From the NCBI GenBank assembly GCA_951640165.1, contig OX621245.1, forward strand, positions 24,048,330 through 24,112,329: a stretch of DNA of 64,000 nucleotides, given 5' to 3'. Position numbers and translations under genes: made by a program. The notes beneath the pieces were generated by a model, which did not search any database, was not told the origin of the DNA, and saw only the letters and a list, made by a program, of their open reading frames with translations. Positions 10,490 through 20,740 of the stretch are shown here, in pieces. This DNA is from Pseudoips prasinana (taxonomy: Eukaryota; Arthropoda; Insecta; Lepidoptera; Nolidae). The stretch's first letter is position 1; each line of letters begins with the position of its first letter.

Positions 10490-11300
10490 GGGCAAAATAA
10501 CTATGGAAGCTTTCACATTAAAACATTTTATTCTCACTGTATAATTAAACATGTGTAGAAGTCTGTTTGATGTATGTTGTACATTGCAAAACTCTTATTT
10601 AAATGTAACGACAAAAGATCATTAGTGCTTCATTTTGTAAGATGTGTATCAATTTATTGGAACATTTATCAGCATGTATTTACGTAACATGGATGTAAGG
10701 TTGTAGACAATTTACAACTAGGTATGTGAGTGAAAACAGCCATGATCATATTTTCGATGGACTTAAAGATGAATTATTAAAAAATAGAATTTTCACATTA
10801 TAACAATTTTGAAATTCTTACTTTATAATTAAACGTGCGTAGAATTCCGTGTGATGTATGTTGTGCATTTCATTCAATGTTATTTAAAGGTAACGACTAA
10901 AGATCATTAGAGATTCATCTTAAACATCTGTTTAGTAGAATAATTGTCAGCATGTGTTTACGTAAGATGTTGTTGACATAGATATTTAGTAAGTACTAAG
11001 TATAGGAGTGTAAAGGGCCAAAATAAGTTTCTTCTACATACAACTTTAGTCTATGTTAGAGTTGAGGCTATGGTAGGTCCGAAATACATATAGATTAATA
11101 ATAAAAGAAACTATTTGCTGTCGCTTTTTATTTTTATCATGCTTATTATTGTCACGTTTAATCATAAAGTGAAAATTCCAAAATGTATTTTCTAATTTTC
11201 ATTTCATAACTAAACGTAAAAAAATAGCATCATATTTTTACGTAAAATGGATGTAGCTGTAGACATAGATATTAAGATCTTATTAGGTTGCTATTGAAGA
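10490..11300. repeat. degenerate local tandem repeat, ~285-bp units
   Basis: Unit 1 starts near 10508 with TTTCACATTA, then TATAATTAAACATGTGTAGAAG, GATGTATGTTGT, AACGACAAAAGATCATTAG and TTTACGTAACATGGATGTA. The same blocks return in the same order from about 10790, and a shortened third unit runs from about 11160. Divergence is substantial, so the duplication is old. No coding signal was seen. Confidence 0.65.
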
Positions 11301-11874
11301 GGAGCAAGTGTCCAAAGTAATGTTACACAACATAATTATTTTGATGTAAGTAATTATGAAACATTATGAGCCGGTGCATCCACAAGCACAAATTGTTGCC
11401 ACACGATACAGGTGGCATAATTATGTAAATACCATTACTTTGATATTTCTCATGAACAAACATCGTATAATTTTGAATCCCAACACTCTCAATAGGTGGT
11501 CTTCCATATACTAAGGTACAGTATACAAATGCATTAATTAAGGTTAAAATTTGAATGAAATGATGCTTAGGAATGTATGATGCAAAATTCATAAAACACG
11601 TGTTTAATAACACTTCTTTGAAATTCAACTTGTAAATGACTGTCAATTGGGAACGAGCTGAATGAACTCAGTTAGAAACTGTTATTATGTGTCAAGCTGC
11701 GTCCATGCTTACAACATCTTGGAACAGGGTGTATTTAAGGCGGTACGTGAGCACTTAAGGCTTTAAACGGAATCTTTGTTCAACAGAAGCGTTTTGCAGT
11801 AGTTAAATTGTTATTGAATTGATTGATGGTATAAAAGCTCGAATCGGTCTGATAAACATACTTATAAATTTCTA
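11301..11874. other. no supported feature
   Basis: A 107-codon minus-strand open frame (11646 to 11323) has no recognisable family and low-complexity composition. Nothing else was seen. Confidence 0.45.
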
Positions 11875-12388
11875 AATAATAATAATAATATCCTGGGACA
11901 TTTTCTACACACGGCCATCTGATTCCAAACTAAGCAGAGCTTGTACCGTGGAATCCAGATAATTGATATACTACTTTTCTTTTGTAAATACATAATTATA
12001 TAGATAATTACACCCAGACTCAAGACAAACAGAGATGTTCATGCACACAAATATCTGTCCTTGGTGGGAATCGAACCCACGACCTCCGGCGTAATAAGCA
12101 AGCATTTGCCAACTACGCCAACAGGCCCGTCGAATTACACACAGACTCAGGACAAACAGACATGTTCATGCATACAAATATCTGTCCTGGGTGGAAATCG
12201 AACCCTCGACCTCCGGCGTAATAAGCAAGCATTTGCCAACCACGCCAACAGGCCCGTCGAATTACACACAGATACAGGACAAACAATCGCGTTCATCACA
12301 CAAAAAATTCGTCCCGGGTGGGAATCGAAACCACGACCTCTGGTTTAGCAATCAGGCTCACTAACTACTAAACCATAGGCCAGTAAAA
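11875..12388 (-). mobile_element. SINE-B with three tRNA-like heads
   Basis: On the minus strand a normal SINE-B tail (11875-12005) is joined to tRNA-like heads in tandem. Two 127-bp units at 12006-12132 and 12133-12259 are nearly identical; each has a B-box-like GGTTCGATTCCCACC word and an A-box region. The third head (12260-about 12388) is a different sequence closer to the SINE-C head at 21009. The heads read with stop-free patches by chance, but this is not a protein gene. Confidence 0.8.
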
Positions 12389-12780
12389 TATATTATTTTA
12401 ATACTTAGTTTTTATCATAACTTACAAATATTAAAACTAAAAATAATAGACTACCTCATACCAACTAGGTGTTCTGATAAGAATGACGATTAAAATGCTT
12501 ATGTTAATTTGTGTGATTAAGCAATACATGTCACATGTGGGAAACATGAACTGTGTTTTCCTAATTAATATAACGTAAAACGTATAACAAATGAAAAGGG
12601 AAACGGAAATAATAAAACTGTTAAGTAATTGAAATGTGTAGTTACGTCATTAACATTTTAACTAAAATTCGAATCAGTGTATGAAACAAATATAGTGAGA
12701 TGAATCTATGTAAAAATTGTGAAATATTTGTACTTGAAAATTAAATATAAACTTAACGACAGCAGTATCAGGGTTCATTG
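12389..12780. other. no supported feature
   Basis: AT-rich spacer with no recognised repeat. Confidence 0.45.
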
Positions 12781-13050
12781 TTCTACTCCAAAGGCGGCAA
12801 ACCAGCATCCCATCTGATGCCAAACGGTTACCGTAATCTATAACGCTTTAATACGTACGATTACACTCACATGTTGCCGACAATCCTCCCCGCGCTGCGT
12901 AGCAAGCATGGTGACCGGCCCCTCGCCCTATAAGCACCAGTCTTAGACGATCCGGACGACGCGACGTCCCGACCACCAGCGTCCACCATGACCCTTAGTT
13001 TGCATTTATATCCAAAAGCCTTCTGCGATCTCCAATCGAATGGGAAGCCT
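12781..13050. repeat. dispersed lepidopteran repeat pieces
   Basis: The start (GGCGGCAAACCAGCATCCCA, then CATCTGATG) resembles a repeat common in moth genomes and also seen at 37650-37880. The second half (12880-13050) is GC-rich and shares CATGACCCTTAG with family X at 9150. Class not assigned. Confidence 0.4.
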
Positions 13051-13732
13051 GCGTTTTCCGTATTAACTTAGTGTCAATAGTTATATGAAGTTTACATGAA
13101 GCGTCCTAAAAAGAACCGACTCTATAACTCCGAGCTGCTGATAGAGCAAAGAAACGAGGTGAATTCGAGAGCTAAACAGTCTACTTGCAATCGTAGCAGA
13201 GATTAAGCGGTGTTTTACAAGAGTTTCGGCCATAGTCATACAAAAGTGGATTAATACGTCCCACTAGAAAGTTCTACGTCTTTATTCGAACGAAGTTAAC
13301 CTTATGAAACTGTAACAATACAAAATATGAATACTCCTTATTATATATCAAGATTTCCAAATGAATATCATGATGATATGATGTACAATAGGTCGTTGGA
13401 TCGCTAGCTTCGATTTATTCCAGACAATCTTAGCATGGACAAGGTGATCAAGAAGAACAAAATACCGGGCGAGTAATGAATAACTCATTTAATTGATGTA
13501 GGTAGGTGTCGTGTCTCGCGCGGGTCAGGCCATGACTTCGTGCGGGTCGCATTCGCCCTGAAGATCTCCTGAAAAGATCGAGACGGTTGCCTAGCTTAAC
13601 CTACATGAATTGCGTGAGTTAACAGTCACATTTCCATACCTGTAAGTTTATAACTAAATTAAGGAAAACTCATGGGCATTACGTGTATTATTATTATTAC
13701 TTTTTTTTATATCTTATCTGTACATCTATACA
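13051..13732. other. no supported feature
   Basis: No gene or recognised repeat apart from short ATT microsatellite words near 13690. Confidence 0.45.
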
Positions 13733-14032
13733 TCTATACAAATAAATAAAATTGGAGTGTCTGTTTGTAATATTGAAATAACCAGTTTTTACTACATTAA
13801 TATGAATATATATACGGTACATACACCAAAAAGAATTTTTGTCTGTCTGTCTGTCTGTTTGTTCCGGCTAATCTCTGAAATGGCTGGACCAATTTTGACG
13901 GGACTTTTATTGGCAGGTAGATGATGTAATAAGGAGTAACTTAGGCTAATTTTATTTTAGAAAAAGTCTTTTATTTTACAAAAAAACTAAATAAACTAAT
14001 TAACACGCGGATGAAGTCGCGGGCACAGCTAG
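13733..14032 (+). mobile_element. non-autonomous Helitron, copy 1
   Basis: The element begins TCTATACAAATAAATAAAAT and ends in a GC hairpin region (CGCGGATGAAGTCGCG) followed by GGCACAGCTAG. It lies between an A and a T, the classic Helitron target. Inside is a (GTCT)n run near 13840. It has no coding capacity. Copies with the same ends lie at 28402-28723 and 63340-63573. Confidence 0.82.
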
Positions 14033-14106
14033 TATCAAATATATTTAACGGTTTATGCATATGTCCCACAAAACCGTGTTAACACTTTGACTGTAGGATC
14101 GTGTTT

Positions 14107-14114
14107 CCGTACAG
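14107..14114. repeat. left 8-bp target duplication of hAT
   Basis: CCGTACAG, repeated exactly at 17037-17044. Eight bp is the standard duplication made by hAT transposases. Confidence 0.9.
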
Positions 14115-14211
14115 CAGGGGTGGCCAACAGGTCGATCGCGATCGACCGGTCGATCGCAACTGTTAATCCAGTAGATCGTAGCAAGGCAAAAAATATAAAT
14201 ACGTCCGACCA

Positions 14212-14454
14212 GGGGCTCTACCGGCTAAGTCGCCGAGCATCGTTTTCGTGAATGGTGTTCAAATAAATAAAGGTTAAAAATGACTTAATCAATCATTAAA
14301 TTGGCTTCAACGGTGACAATCGATTCCGGACCATTTATGACGTCACATGTAGCCATGGAAGCCGATTTAACGATTGATTAAGTCATTTTTAAGCTCTATT
14401 TATTTGAACGCCGTTCATGAAAACGATATTCGGCAACTAAGCCAGTAGAGCCCC
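14212..14454. mobile_element. foldback MITE nested in hAT
   Basis: The left end GGGGCTCTAC is mirrored by GTAGAGCCCC at the right. The arms, about 95 bp each, share blocks such as CTTAATCAATC/GATTGATTAAG and TCAAATAAATA/TATTTATTTGA. They surround a short centre near 14320-14350. CAG lies at each border and may be a 3-bp duplication. No coding capacity. It interrupts the 5' part of the hAT element, so it came later. Confidence 0.75.
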
Positions 14455-14529
14455 AGACTGCGCAACGTAATCACGAACTGCTGCACGCATCTTGTACAAT
14501 TTTTCAATCGCAGTTCCTTGCACTTTGTC

Positions 14530-15295
14530 ACAAAGACGAAGATTTTCCATTCTTCATTCATTAACTACCACTGCATAATCAACAAGTACTGGCTAGTATG
14601 AGATTAAACACGGAACATGTGATGGATATTTCTTTCAAGATTGTAATTTCCATAAAGGGAAAATCCCTCCAAAGGCGGCTCTTTAAACAGCAATTAGATG
14701 AGAAGGAACCAGAATTGGCATTGCACACTGACGTAAGATGGTTGAGACGAACCAAGTTTTTGCAGATTTCGAAATCGGTGGTGATCGAAGGGTGATGATT
14801 ATCGGCAATTGCGTAATTTAGACTGGCAATGTGATTTAGGTTTTTTGGCAGATTTTACTGGAAAATTGCGTGGGTATATTAAATCTGAATCTACAAGGCA
14901 AGAATAAAACATTAACAGAAATTATGAGTTCTATTGCAACATTTCAAAGTCAAACAGCTTCTATGATAGTTGGCATAGAGAAGAAAAAAATTGAACAATT
15001 TGTAAACATCAAAAGGATCATATGGAAAACATCCTACCTACAATTTAATTTCTGAGAAGTACACTACAGAAATTTAGGCAGTGGTAGCAGACTTCGAAAT
15101 TAGCTTTATCGATTTCAGAAAATTTGAGAAGTTGGTACAAGTCATCAGTTATATCGTTTAATGATTCCATTGGTCATAATGAATCTATAAATTGGCTACA
15201 AAATTTGGAGATACATTTCAAATGGAGCACATGATGTTCCAAAACGTAATCATTACTCTGCGCTGCGACATATTTCTAAAAGCAAGGTCATCCTC
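14530..15295 (+). pseudogene. hAT transposase remnant, N-terminal and central part
   Basis: The product would be a ZBED/GTF2IRD2-like hAT transposase. Reading across frames, the segment shows NTEHVMD at 14604, KGKSLQRRLFKQQL near 14660, and LHTDVRWLRRTKFLQ at about 14720-14764. Further on come QCDLGFLADFTGKL near 14830 and LNLQGKNKTLTEIMSSIATFQ at 14885-14950. These follow the usual order of this family. Frameshifts near 14865 and elsewhere, plus a stop at 14793-14795, break it. The remnant runs into the reverse transcriptase insertion near 15290. It cannot make an enzyme. Confidence 0.8.
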
Positions 15296-15303
15296 AGGTC
15301 TAG

Positions 15304-16641
15304 AAGAGAAGAGCCCGTTTCAACTACATCGCCCGAATTGGCTCTAAACTAGCTAGGTACCCTAAGGGTAGTAAAGCTTTTTGGTCCCTGGCCAAATTTG
15401 TTGAAGCGAACTTTTGCCGTTCTTCACTACCTCCACTGACAAAGCCCGATGGGTCACTAGCCCACAATGCAAAAGAGAAAGCGGAATTCCTCGCAAACCT
15501 TTTCGCTAGCAACTCTTCCCTAGATACATGCAGCCAAACTCCACCACAGATTCCTCACTGTGGCTCCGAAATGTCGGATGTCCACATACACCAAAAAGAG
15601 GTCCTAAAAGTGCTGCGTGGACTAGATGTGAGTAAGGCCAGTGGACCCGATGAGATCCCGGCGGTAGTGCTTAAGTCGTGTGCACCTGAGTTGTCCCCTA
15701 TACTCACACGCCTATTCCGGCTCTCTCTGAGATGGGGTCGTGTACCCAAATCATGGAAGCTTGCAAATGTTCAACCCATACCCAAGAAGGGTAATCGTGC
15801 AGACCCGTCGAATAACAGACCCATTGCAATCACCTCCATACTCTGTAAGATTATGGAACGTGTATTGAACGCCCAAATCCTCAAGCATCTCGAGAACAAT
15901 GATCTACTGTGTGATCGCCAATTCGGCGTTCGTCGAAATCGATCTACAGGAGATATTATAGTGCTTGCGACTCACCTTTGGGGCGAAGCAATTGAGAGGT
16001 ACGGTGAAGCCTTAGCGGTTTCGCTTGACATCTCGAAGGCTTTCGATAGGGTCTGGCATAATAGTCTGCTCAACAAGCTTCCATCATATGGATTACCTTC
16101 TGGCCTATGCACCTGGATTTCGGATTTCCTGACTGGGCGGTCTATAAGAGTGGTCGTTGATAGCTGCTCTTCAGATCTCAAGGCCATTAATGCCGGTGTT
16201 CCTCAGGGATCTGTTCTCTCAGCTACGCTCTTTTTGCTGCACATTAATGACCTGCTTTTACCCGGTATTTATGGGTACGCAGATGACAGCACAGTCTCAG
16301 AGAGCTACATATCCGATCCACGGGCTAGTAGCAGCACAACCGATTCTCTCAGAGAGAGTATGGTAGAACGGATGGTCTCGACTCTCCAGGTTATATCTGA
16401 TTGGGGTATTGTAAACAGGGTCGATTTCAACGCCACCAAGACACAGGTGTGTCTTTTTTCCGCCAAGAAGACCCCGTTCTATCGGACACCTATATTCCGT
16501 GATGTGTCTGTACCGATATCCAATCACCTAGACTTATTGGGTCTCAATTTATCTTGCGACCTGAACTTCGGGCAGTCTAAAAAAAAGACTTCTGGGCATT
16601 GGTTTCCAACAAAAATATCCAAATTTGAAGAAATTTGTTGA
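15304..16641 (+). pseudogene. CR1/jockey-type LINE reverse transcriptase fragment inside hAT
   Basis: The frame is open from just after a stop at 15301-15303 to a stop at 16639-16641, about 445 codons. The methionine at 15571 is internal. It encodes the thumb-less core of a non-LTR reverse transcriptase. Numbered from 15571: SGPDEIP at 24-30, IPKKG at 70-74, RPIAITSILCK at 83-93, LDISKAFDRVWH at 152-163, NAGVPQGSVLS at 207-217, and catalytic YADD at 236-239. All RT core motifs are intact. The upstream endonuclease domain and the downstream C-terminus are missing. Past about 16575 the frame reads through into hAT sequence, so the last ~20 residues are foreign. The sequence is typical of a LINE abundant in Lepidoptera. 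Same orientation as the hAT host. A dead fragment despite the clean frame. Confidence 0.85.
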
Positions 16642-16849
16642 ATACCATCTTGCATGTTTTTGTTCAACATATTTATGTGAATCAGCATTTTCCTACTTAA
16701 AACAAATAAAAAATAAACACCGTTCTCGTTTGACAGACGCTCATACATTGGATTCTTTAAGGTAGGCAATTTCTAACTACAAATCTGATTATGCTAAACT
16801 AGTGGAAGATGCTCAGACGCAATACTCACACAAATATAAAGGTAAATAA
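16587..16849 (+). pseudogene. hAT transposase C-terminal dimerisation domain, broken
   Basis: Reading resumes after the LINE with DFWALVSNK, then one frame shift, then KYPNLKKFVEYHLACF from 16613. The hAT C-terminal signature CESAFSYLKQIKNKHRSRLT follows at about 16670-16729. A stop at 16763-16765 breaks the frame shortly before AISNYKSDYAKLVEDAQ. A final stop lies at 16847-16849. This domain normally mediates hAT transposase dimerisation. The order confirms that the RT fragment split one transposase gene. Confidence 0.85.
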
Positions 16850-17036
16850 GTACCTAGTTACTAAAAATTATTATCACATTTATTTTTTCTCTCTTAATAA
16901 AATAAAAAAAATACTATATGATTGTATATTGAACTATGCTGTTTCATTGAAGGTTTCAATAAGTATTTAAGGTAGATCGCACAGGGTTGCAATAGTAAAC
17001 AGGAGATCTTGGGTCTAATCAAGTTGGCCACCCCTG

Positions 17037-17044
17037 CCGTACAG
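17037..17044. repeat. right 8-bp target duplication of hAT
   Basis: CCGTACAG, identical to 14107-14114. Confidence 0.9.
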
Positions 17045-17689
17045 CAACAACTTTTATCTTTAAAACATAATAATTCTACTACTTTACATAATGCATTAAA
17101 TTAAAACTAAGAGGTGTTTTTAACATAAATTTGATATTAGATTTAAAGTCCAACTGACTCATACGCTTGTTTTAAATGAAACAATTCTGCACCAAATCTC
17201 ATAAAATCAAGACGGAAATACAGATGCCATTGTCGTGTTGCCTAGTTTCTTTAAAACAAGTACCATTATAATTTACTTCTCGACCGTGATTATAATCTGA
17301 GAATACTAGGGTTAATATTTAATAGAGTAACATTAAAGTTTTACTGTTACGGTAACAACGAAGGCACGACCCACCGTCACGTCAGACATTCATCAGCAGC
17401 GCACTCTAATTTCTTCCTGGAACTAAGCTTTATTAGCTTCATGGTTTTAAGAAAATTAGTGGACTCTTCTAAGTGTGCTAGGAACAAGAAATAACTACAC
17501 AAGGGTACTGCCGCATGTAAAAACCTTAGGTCGCCTGCAGGATTAAATTTAAATCTGTCTAAATTCATTAATTCATGTCAGTATTCATTAAAAAAAATAA
17601 TAATATCGCCACTTTTGCTACCGTGCAGTGCTTGACGTGGCAGCTACTGAGAAATACTGCCAAAAATCACTAGGAATTCTTAACTATAA
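17045..17689. other. no supported feature
   Basis: AT-rich spacer. Open frames here have no motif. Confidence 0.45.
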
Positions 17690-17965
17690 TGATGCAGCAC
17701 ATTACTGTCGCACTGCAGAGCTAGGGCCTCCTCTCACAATGAGAAGGCATAGGCCATAGTCCACGACGATATTCTAGTGCTGGTTGGCAGACTTCACATG
17801 CCGTCAAGTACATTTTTGGGGAGCTCTAAGACCTGCATATTTCCTCACGATGATTTCCTTCACCGTTTTAAGTACGAGATAATTAATTTCTAATACGCAC
17901 AGAAATCGAAAAGTGTATCGCGGGCATTGGGATTTTTACTGGAGTCCACTAACTCCACAGTCCAC
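17690..17965 (-). mobile_element. lepidopteran tRNA-related SINE, truncated
   Basis: It contains GAGAAGGCATAGGCCATAGTCCA, GGTTGGCAGACTTCACATGC and TTTCCTCACGATGATTTCCTTCACCG in this order, given here as landmarks at 17740-17875. This is the familiar layout of a SINE-like repeat found throughout Lepidoptera. The tRNA head, expected to the right, is decayed near 17925-17965. Confidence 0.65.
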
Positions 17966-18765
17966 ACAACTATCTCTCCTAAATCTTAGTCCAAAGTAAC
18001 TGATGATTATGTCTGGAAGTTGGAAATGACTGTACTCTATACAATACCGTCATTTCCTTCTAACTTAGTTCTTATGAGAAGGACTGAGAATCTTTCTTTG
18101 GGTCAATTTCGTTTTGGTGCAAAATAGTGAGAGTAGCCTTAATCGATTTACAAGTTATAAACGACGAGGACTGTCAATTCATTTACAAGAGCATACTTAA
18201 ACACCGTTCAAAGTGTAAGCTGAAAGTAAACCAGAAATAGTTCCCCATCGATGTAAATAAGGGCAGTAAGCATAAACATAAACCTTCCAACCTTCACCGC
18301 AGTAATATAATTTCAGCTAAATCGTTCCCCAAAATGGACTATTGTTCAGTAATTGTTGACAATAGTTCAGTATGAGTCACGTAATTCCTATTAGGAGCAC
18401 ACGAGCCTCCCATTTTGTGGTAACACTGCAATATACAATTATATGCAAACGGCACGGCACGTATAAATTGAAAATGTTTCTTGAAGAAATATTGTCTGGG
18501 CTTGAGATTTTTATCTTTATTGGAAGTTGTGCTTAACCGTTTACGACTCTCAGTACTTAACCCATATATTACGCACAGCTTGACCTCTGCTTTACCTAGT
18601 ATATATGCCCTAGTAGCCAAATGGGTTAAGCTTAGTGTCTACGGATGGTGGCAACCTATACATATAATGAGCTCAATCTGTTATATAATCTATTTAATAT
18701 ATATATGGTACGTACAACATAAAGGTGTCTTCAGATAGTCCCCAGTCCTTTGCATAGTACTATAG
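17966..18765. other. mostly unassigned; short internal repeat
   Basis: A GGGTTAAGCTTAGTGT word with similar downstream text occurs at 18624 and again at 18778, so the boundary with the next LINE piece is a local duplication. No gene was recognised. Confidence 0.4.
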
Positions 18766-19025
18766 TAATAATTAGTGGGTTAAGCTTAGTGTTTATGAAG
18801 AGCGACAACCTATCCAGAATACGGAAAAACTTCCACTTCTGGACAATAGCCTCCCCAAAGATCTCTTCAATGAAATTATATCCAACGTTAGTGGGAATAT
18901 GCCATATACGCCATAATTATTAAACGGGTTGGAGATTGCAGTATGGTGCTTGTACTGTGGTATATGTTGTCTCAGGACGACTTCTACGCTTCCCATGGCA
19001 TGAGATAGGGTGGTGAAAATCGTAC
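18766..19025 (-). mobile_element. RTE LINE 3' tail, decayed
   Basis: On the minus strand it shares with 19040-19300 and 41040-41200 the blocks GTAGAAGTCG near 18981, CCAACCCG-like text near 18930, ATGGCATAT near 18900 and a GGGGAGGCTATTGTCCAGAAG-type block near 18850. Confidence 0.55.
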
Positions 19026-19039
19026 CCGTCAGTCACACA

Positions 19040-19300
19040 GCGAAATTGATCATAATTCATCATCATCATAACAGCTGTAAAATGTCGACTGCTGGACATA
19101 AGCCTCCCCCGAGAACTATCTTGGGGGATATGCCATAATCGCCATGCTTGGCAGACGGGTTGGCGGTCACAGTAAGATGGTAACAGTACTCAGTAATAAG
19201 CTGCTTCCTGTCCTCTGGTAGATATTCCCTCGGGTCGACTTCTACGCCCCACGGAATGTGATGGAGTGATGATATTCTGATATTCACCGCCATCACCACA
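19040..19300 (-). mobile_element. RTE LINE 3' tail
   Basis: On the minus strand it reads GGGGCGTAGAAGTCGACCC, later CGCCAACCCGTCTGCCAAGC, GGCGATTATGGCATATCCCC and GGGGGAGGCTTATGTCCAGC. It ends in an ATGATGATGA repeat at about 19055. The same layout occurs at 41040-41200. 5' truncated, no coding capacity. Confidence 0.7.
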
Positions 19301-20012
19301 CAAAACTATCTCTATATAAATTAACGTTTTTATGTAATTAAAAATGTAATATTCTTTATAGTTTAAAATAACACAATTGCACAGAATAATTTCTAATTTG
19401 AAGTAATCAACGACGATTTGATCGACCACCGTTCTTTCCGATTCGAAATATCGCGGCAAGTGTACTCTTAAGACCTCGATTCGTTATTCAAAAGGAGTAG
19501 AGCCCCTACATCAACCGGTAGATATATTGCGGCTGATATAAGCAACAAAACCTGCATCCTAACACAATATTTTATTCAAATCTAGATTTTATTGCAATAG
19601 CCTAAGCTGCAAAATTGCACGCATTATGCTAACTACCCTTTAAAATGTAAAAACGAACTCACGTGTCGGTCTCGAAGACGTGATCGGCAAATGAAAGAGA
19701 CATCCTTATATTCTCAATGTATTTCTAGGAAAATGTCTGGCGTTTCTCTATTGCGAATAAAAAGTAGTAAAAGTGTTTTGCGATGCCGCATGCCGGCGAT
19801 TACGTAAAATATATTACCGCTATTACAATAAAATTATTATATTTCCGTGATTTGATTGGATGAAACGACAGCAAAATCTCTTCAACGGACCGAATGAGAG
19901 GATTAATGATTTACTCTCTTACTTAAAATCACACATTATCTTGAGAAACATTTTATCTTTGTCATCGTTTTTATCCATGGTGTTGTTTAGTTTTTTTTTT
20001 GTTTTTATAACG
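19301..20012. other. no supported feature
   Basis: A 78-codon open frame at 19860-20096 is hydrophobic because of T-rich DNA and runs into a SINE, so it is not a gene. Confidence 0.45.
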
Positions 20013-20210
20013 ACATCGCCCGTTCTAGGGAATTTAATCCCTCAGTCGCGGGGTACTTTACAAACATATATCAGACGGACAAAAATTACACCCTGACTCA
20101 GAACAACTACTTATGGGTCACACAAATTATTGTCCGGCGCGGGACTCGAACCCACAACACGAAGCGGCGAGGCGACTGTCTTAGCCGCTGCGCCACACGT
20201 GCAGTCGAAC
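20013..20210 (-). mobile_element. SINE-D (tRNA-derived)
   Basis: The head is at the right: on the minus strand it starts TGCACGTGTGGCGCAGCGGC, an A-box region, and has a GGGTTCGAGTCCCGCG B box near 20140. The body has GTTCTGAGTC and the end reads CCGCGACTGAGGGATTAAAT. A clean copy in plus orientation is at 53138-53340. Confidence 0.8.
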
Positions 20211-20274
20211 ACATGAAACAAAGCATTTCTCAATAGTTTGTGTCATAATTAAGCCTTTATTTTATGATACGTGA

Positions 20275-20352
20275 CTCAGATGGTAGTGAAGCTGTCTGCC
20301 TGTTTGGTTGTCATCAAAAAGTTGCGGGTTCCATTCTCACACAAGACATATA
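20275..20352 (+). repeat. decayed tRNA-like SINE head
   Basis: TCAGATGGTAGTGAAGCTGTC resembles an A box, and GCGGGTTCCATTCTCAC lies where a B box is expected. It abuts the next SINE directly. Confidence 0.45.
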
Positions 20353-20353
20353 C

Positions 20354-20582
20354 CACCGTAGCCTAGTTGGTAGTGCTCCTGCCTACGAAGCTGGTGGTCC
20401 TGGGTTCGAATCCCGGTAAGTGCAAATATTTGTGTGATGAGCACGAATATTTGTTTCTGAGTCATGGATGTTTTCTATGTATTTAAGTAGTTATCTATCT
20501 ATATAAGTATGTATATCGTCGCCTAGTACCCATAGTACAAGCTTTGCTTAGTTTGGGGCTAGGGTGATCAGTGTAAAAAAAA
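20354..20582 (+). mobile_element. SINE-A (tRNA-derived), near-complete
   Basis: The head CACCGTAGCCTAGTTGGTAG carries the A box and CTGGGTTCGAATCCCGGTAA carries a canonical B box. The body has TTTGTGTGATGAGCACGAAT and GAGTCATGGATGTTTTC, then GCTTTGCTTAGTTTGGGGCT and an A-rich end. Other copies lie at 22712, 29608 and 34314. It is transcribed by polymerase III if active. It is not a functional tRNA gene because the head cannot form a full cloverleaf and a SINE body follows. Confidence 0.88.
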
Positions 20583-20740
20583 ATATGTTCATGGACATGA
20601 CTTTTTATCTTGGTCTGGGTGTTTTCTATGTATTGTTTGTATATATATTATAACCGTTGTCTGGTTCCCATAGTACAAGCTCTGCTTGGTTTCAACTAGA
20701 GGGCGCTGTGTGTTGTCCTAGATATTTATTGATTGTTTTT
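20583..20740 (+). mobile_element. headless SINE tail
   Basis: TTCATGGACATGACT, GTCTGGGTGTTTTCTATGTA, CCCATAGTACAAGCTCTGCT and a final TGTCCTAGATATT match the body and tail of SINE-B/C. No tRNA-like head precedes them. Confidence 0.6.

Larger units (their letters stand above)
14115..17036 (+). mobile_element. hAT transposon (Charlie-like) with nested insertions
   Basis: The ends are CAGGGGTGGCCAAC at 14115-14128 and its exact complement at 17023-17036, with matching 8-bp target duplications outside. The left subterminal region has GATCGCGATCGACCGGTCGATC-type palindromes. Broken transposase coding remains at about 14530-15290 and 16587-16849. Two later insertions sit inside: a foldback MITE at 14212-14454 and a reverse transcriptase fragment at about 15290-16580. 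The CAGGGGTGG ends suggest the Charlie/Buster side of hAT; this subfamily call is inferred. Confidence 0.9.

Noticed and set aside
11323..11646. 107-codon minus-strand open frame
   Set aside because: No motif or family resemblance, and length is within chance for this window.
12061..12348. 95-codon open frame with MVGIEPTTSG-like text
   Set aside because: It is a translation of SINE heads. The same text appears wherever SINE-B occurs (34.3, 38.5, 45.3, 57.8, 63.8 kb), so it is not a protein.
12006..12388. CRISPR-like array from regular ~127-bp repeats
   Set aside because: Units are tandem SINE heads without spacers, in a eukaryotic genome.
15571..15573. ATG at 15571 as start of a reverse transcriptase gene
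   Set aside because: The frame and RT homology extend upstream to about 15304; the methionine is internal.
20354..20430. functional tRNA gene
   Set aside because: Canonical B box and A-box region are present, but a SINE body follows directly and the same unit recurs several times. No intact cloverleaf was seen.
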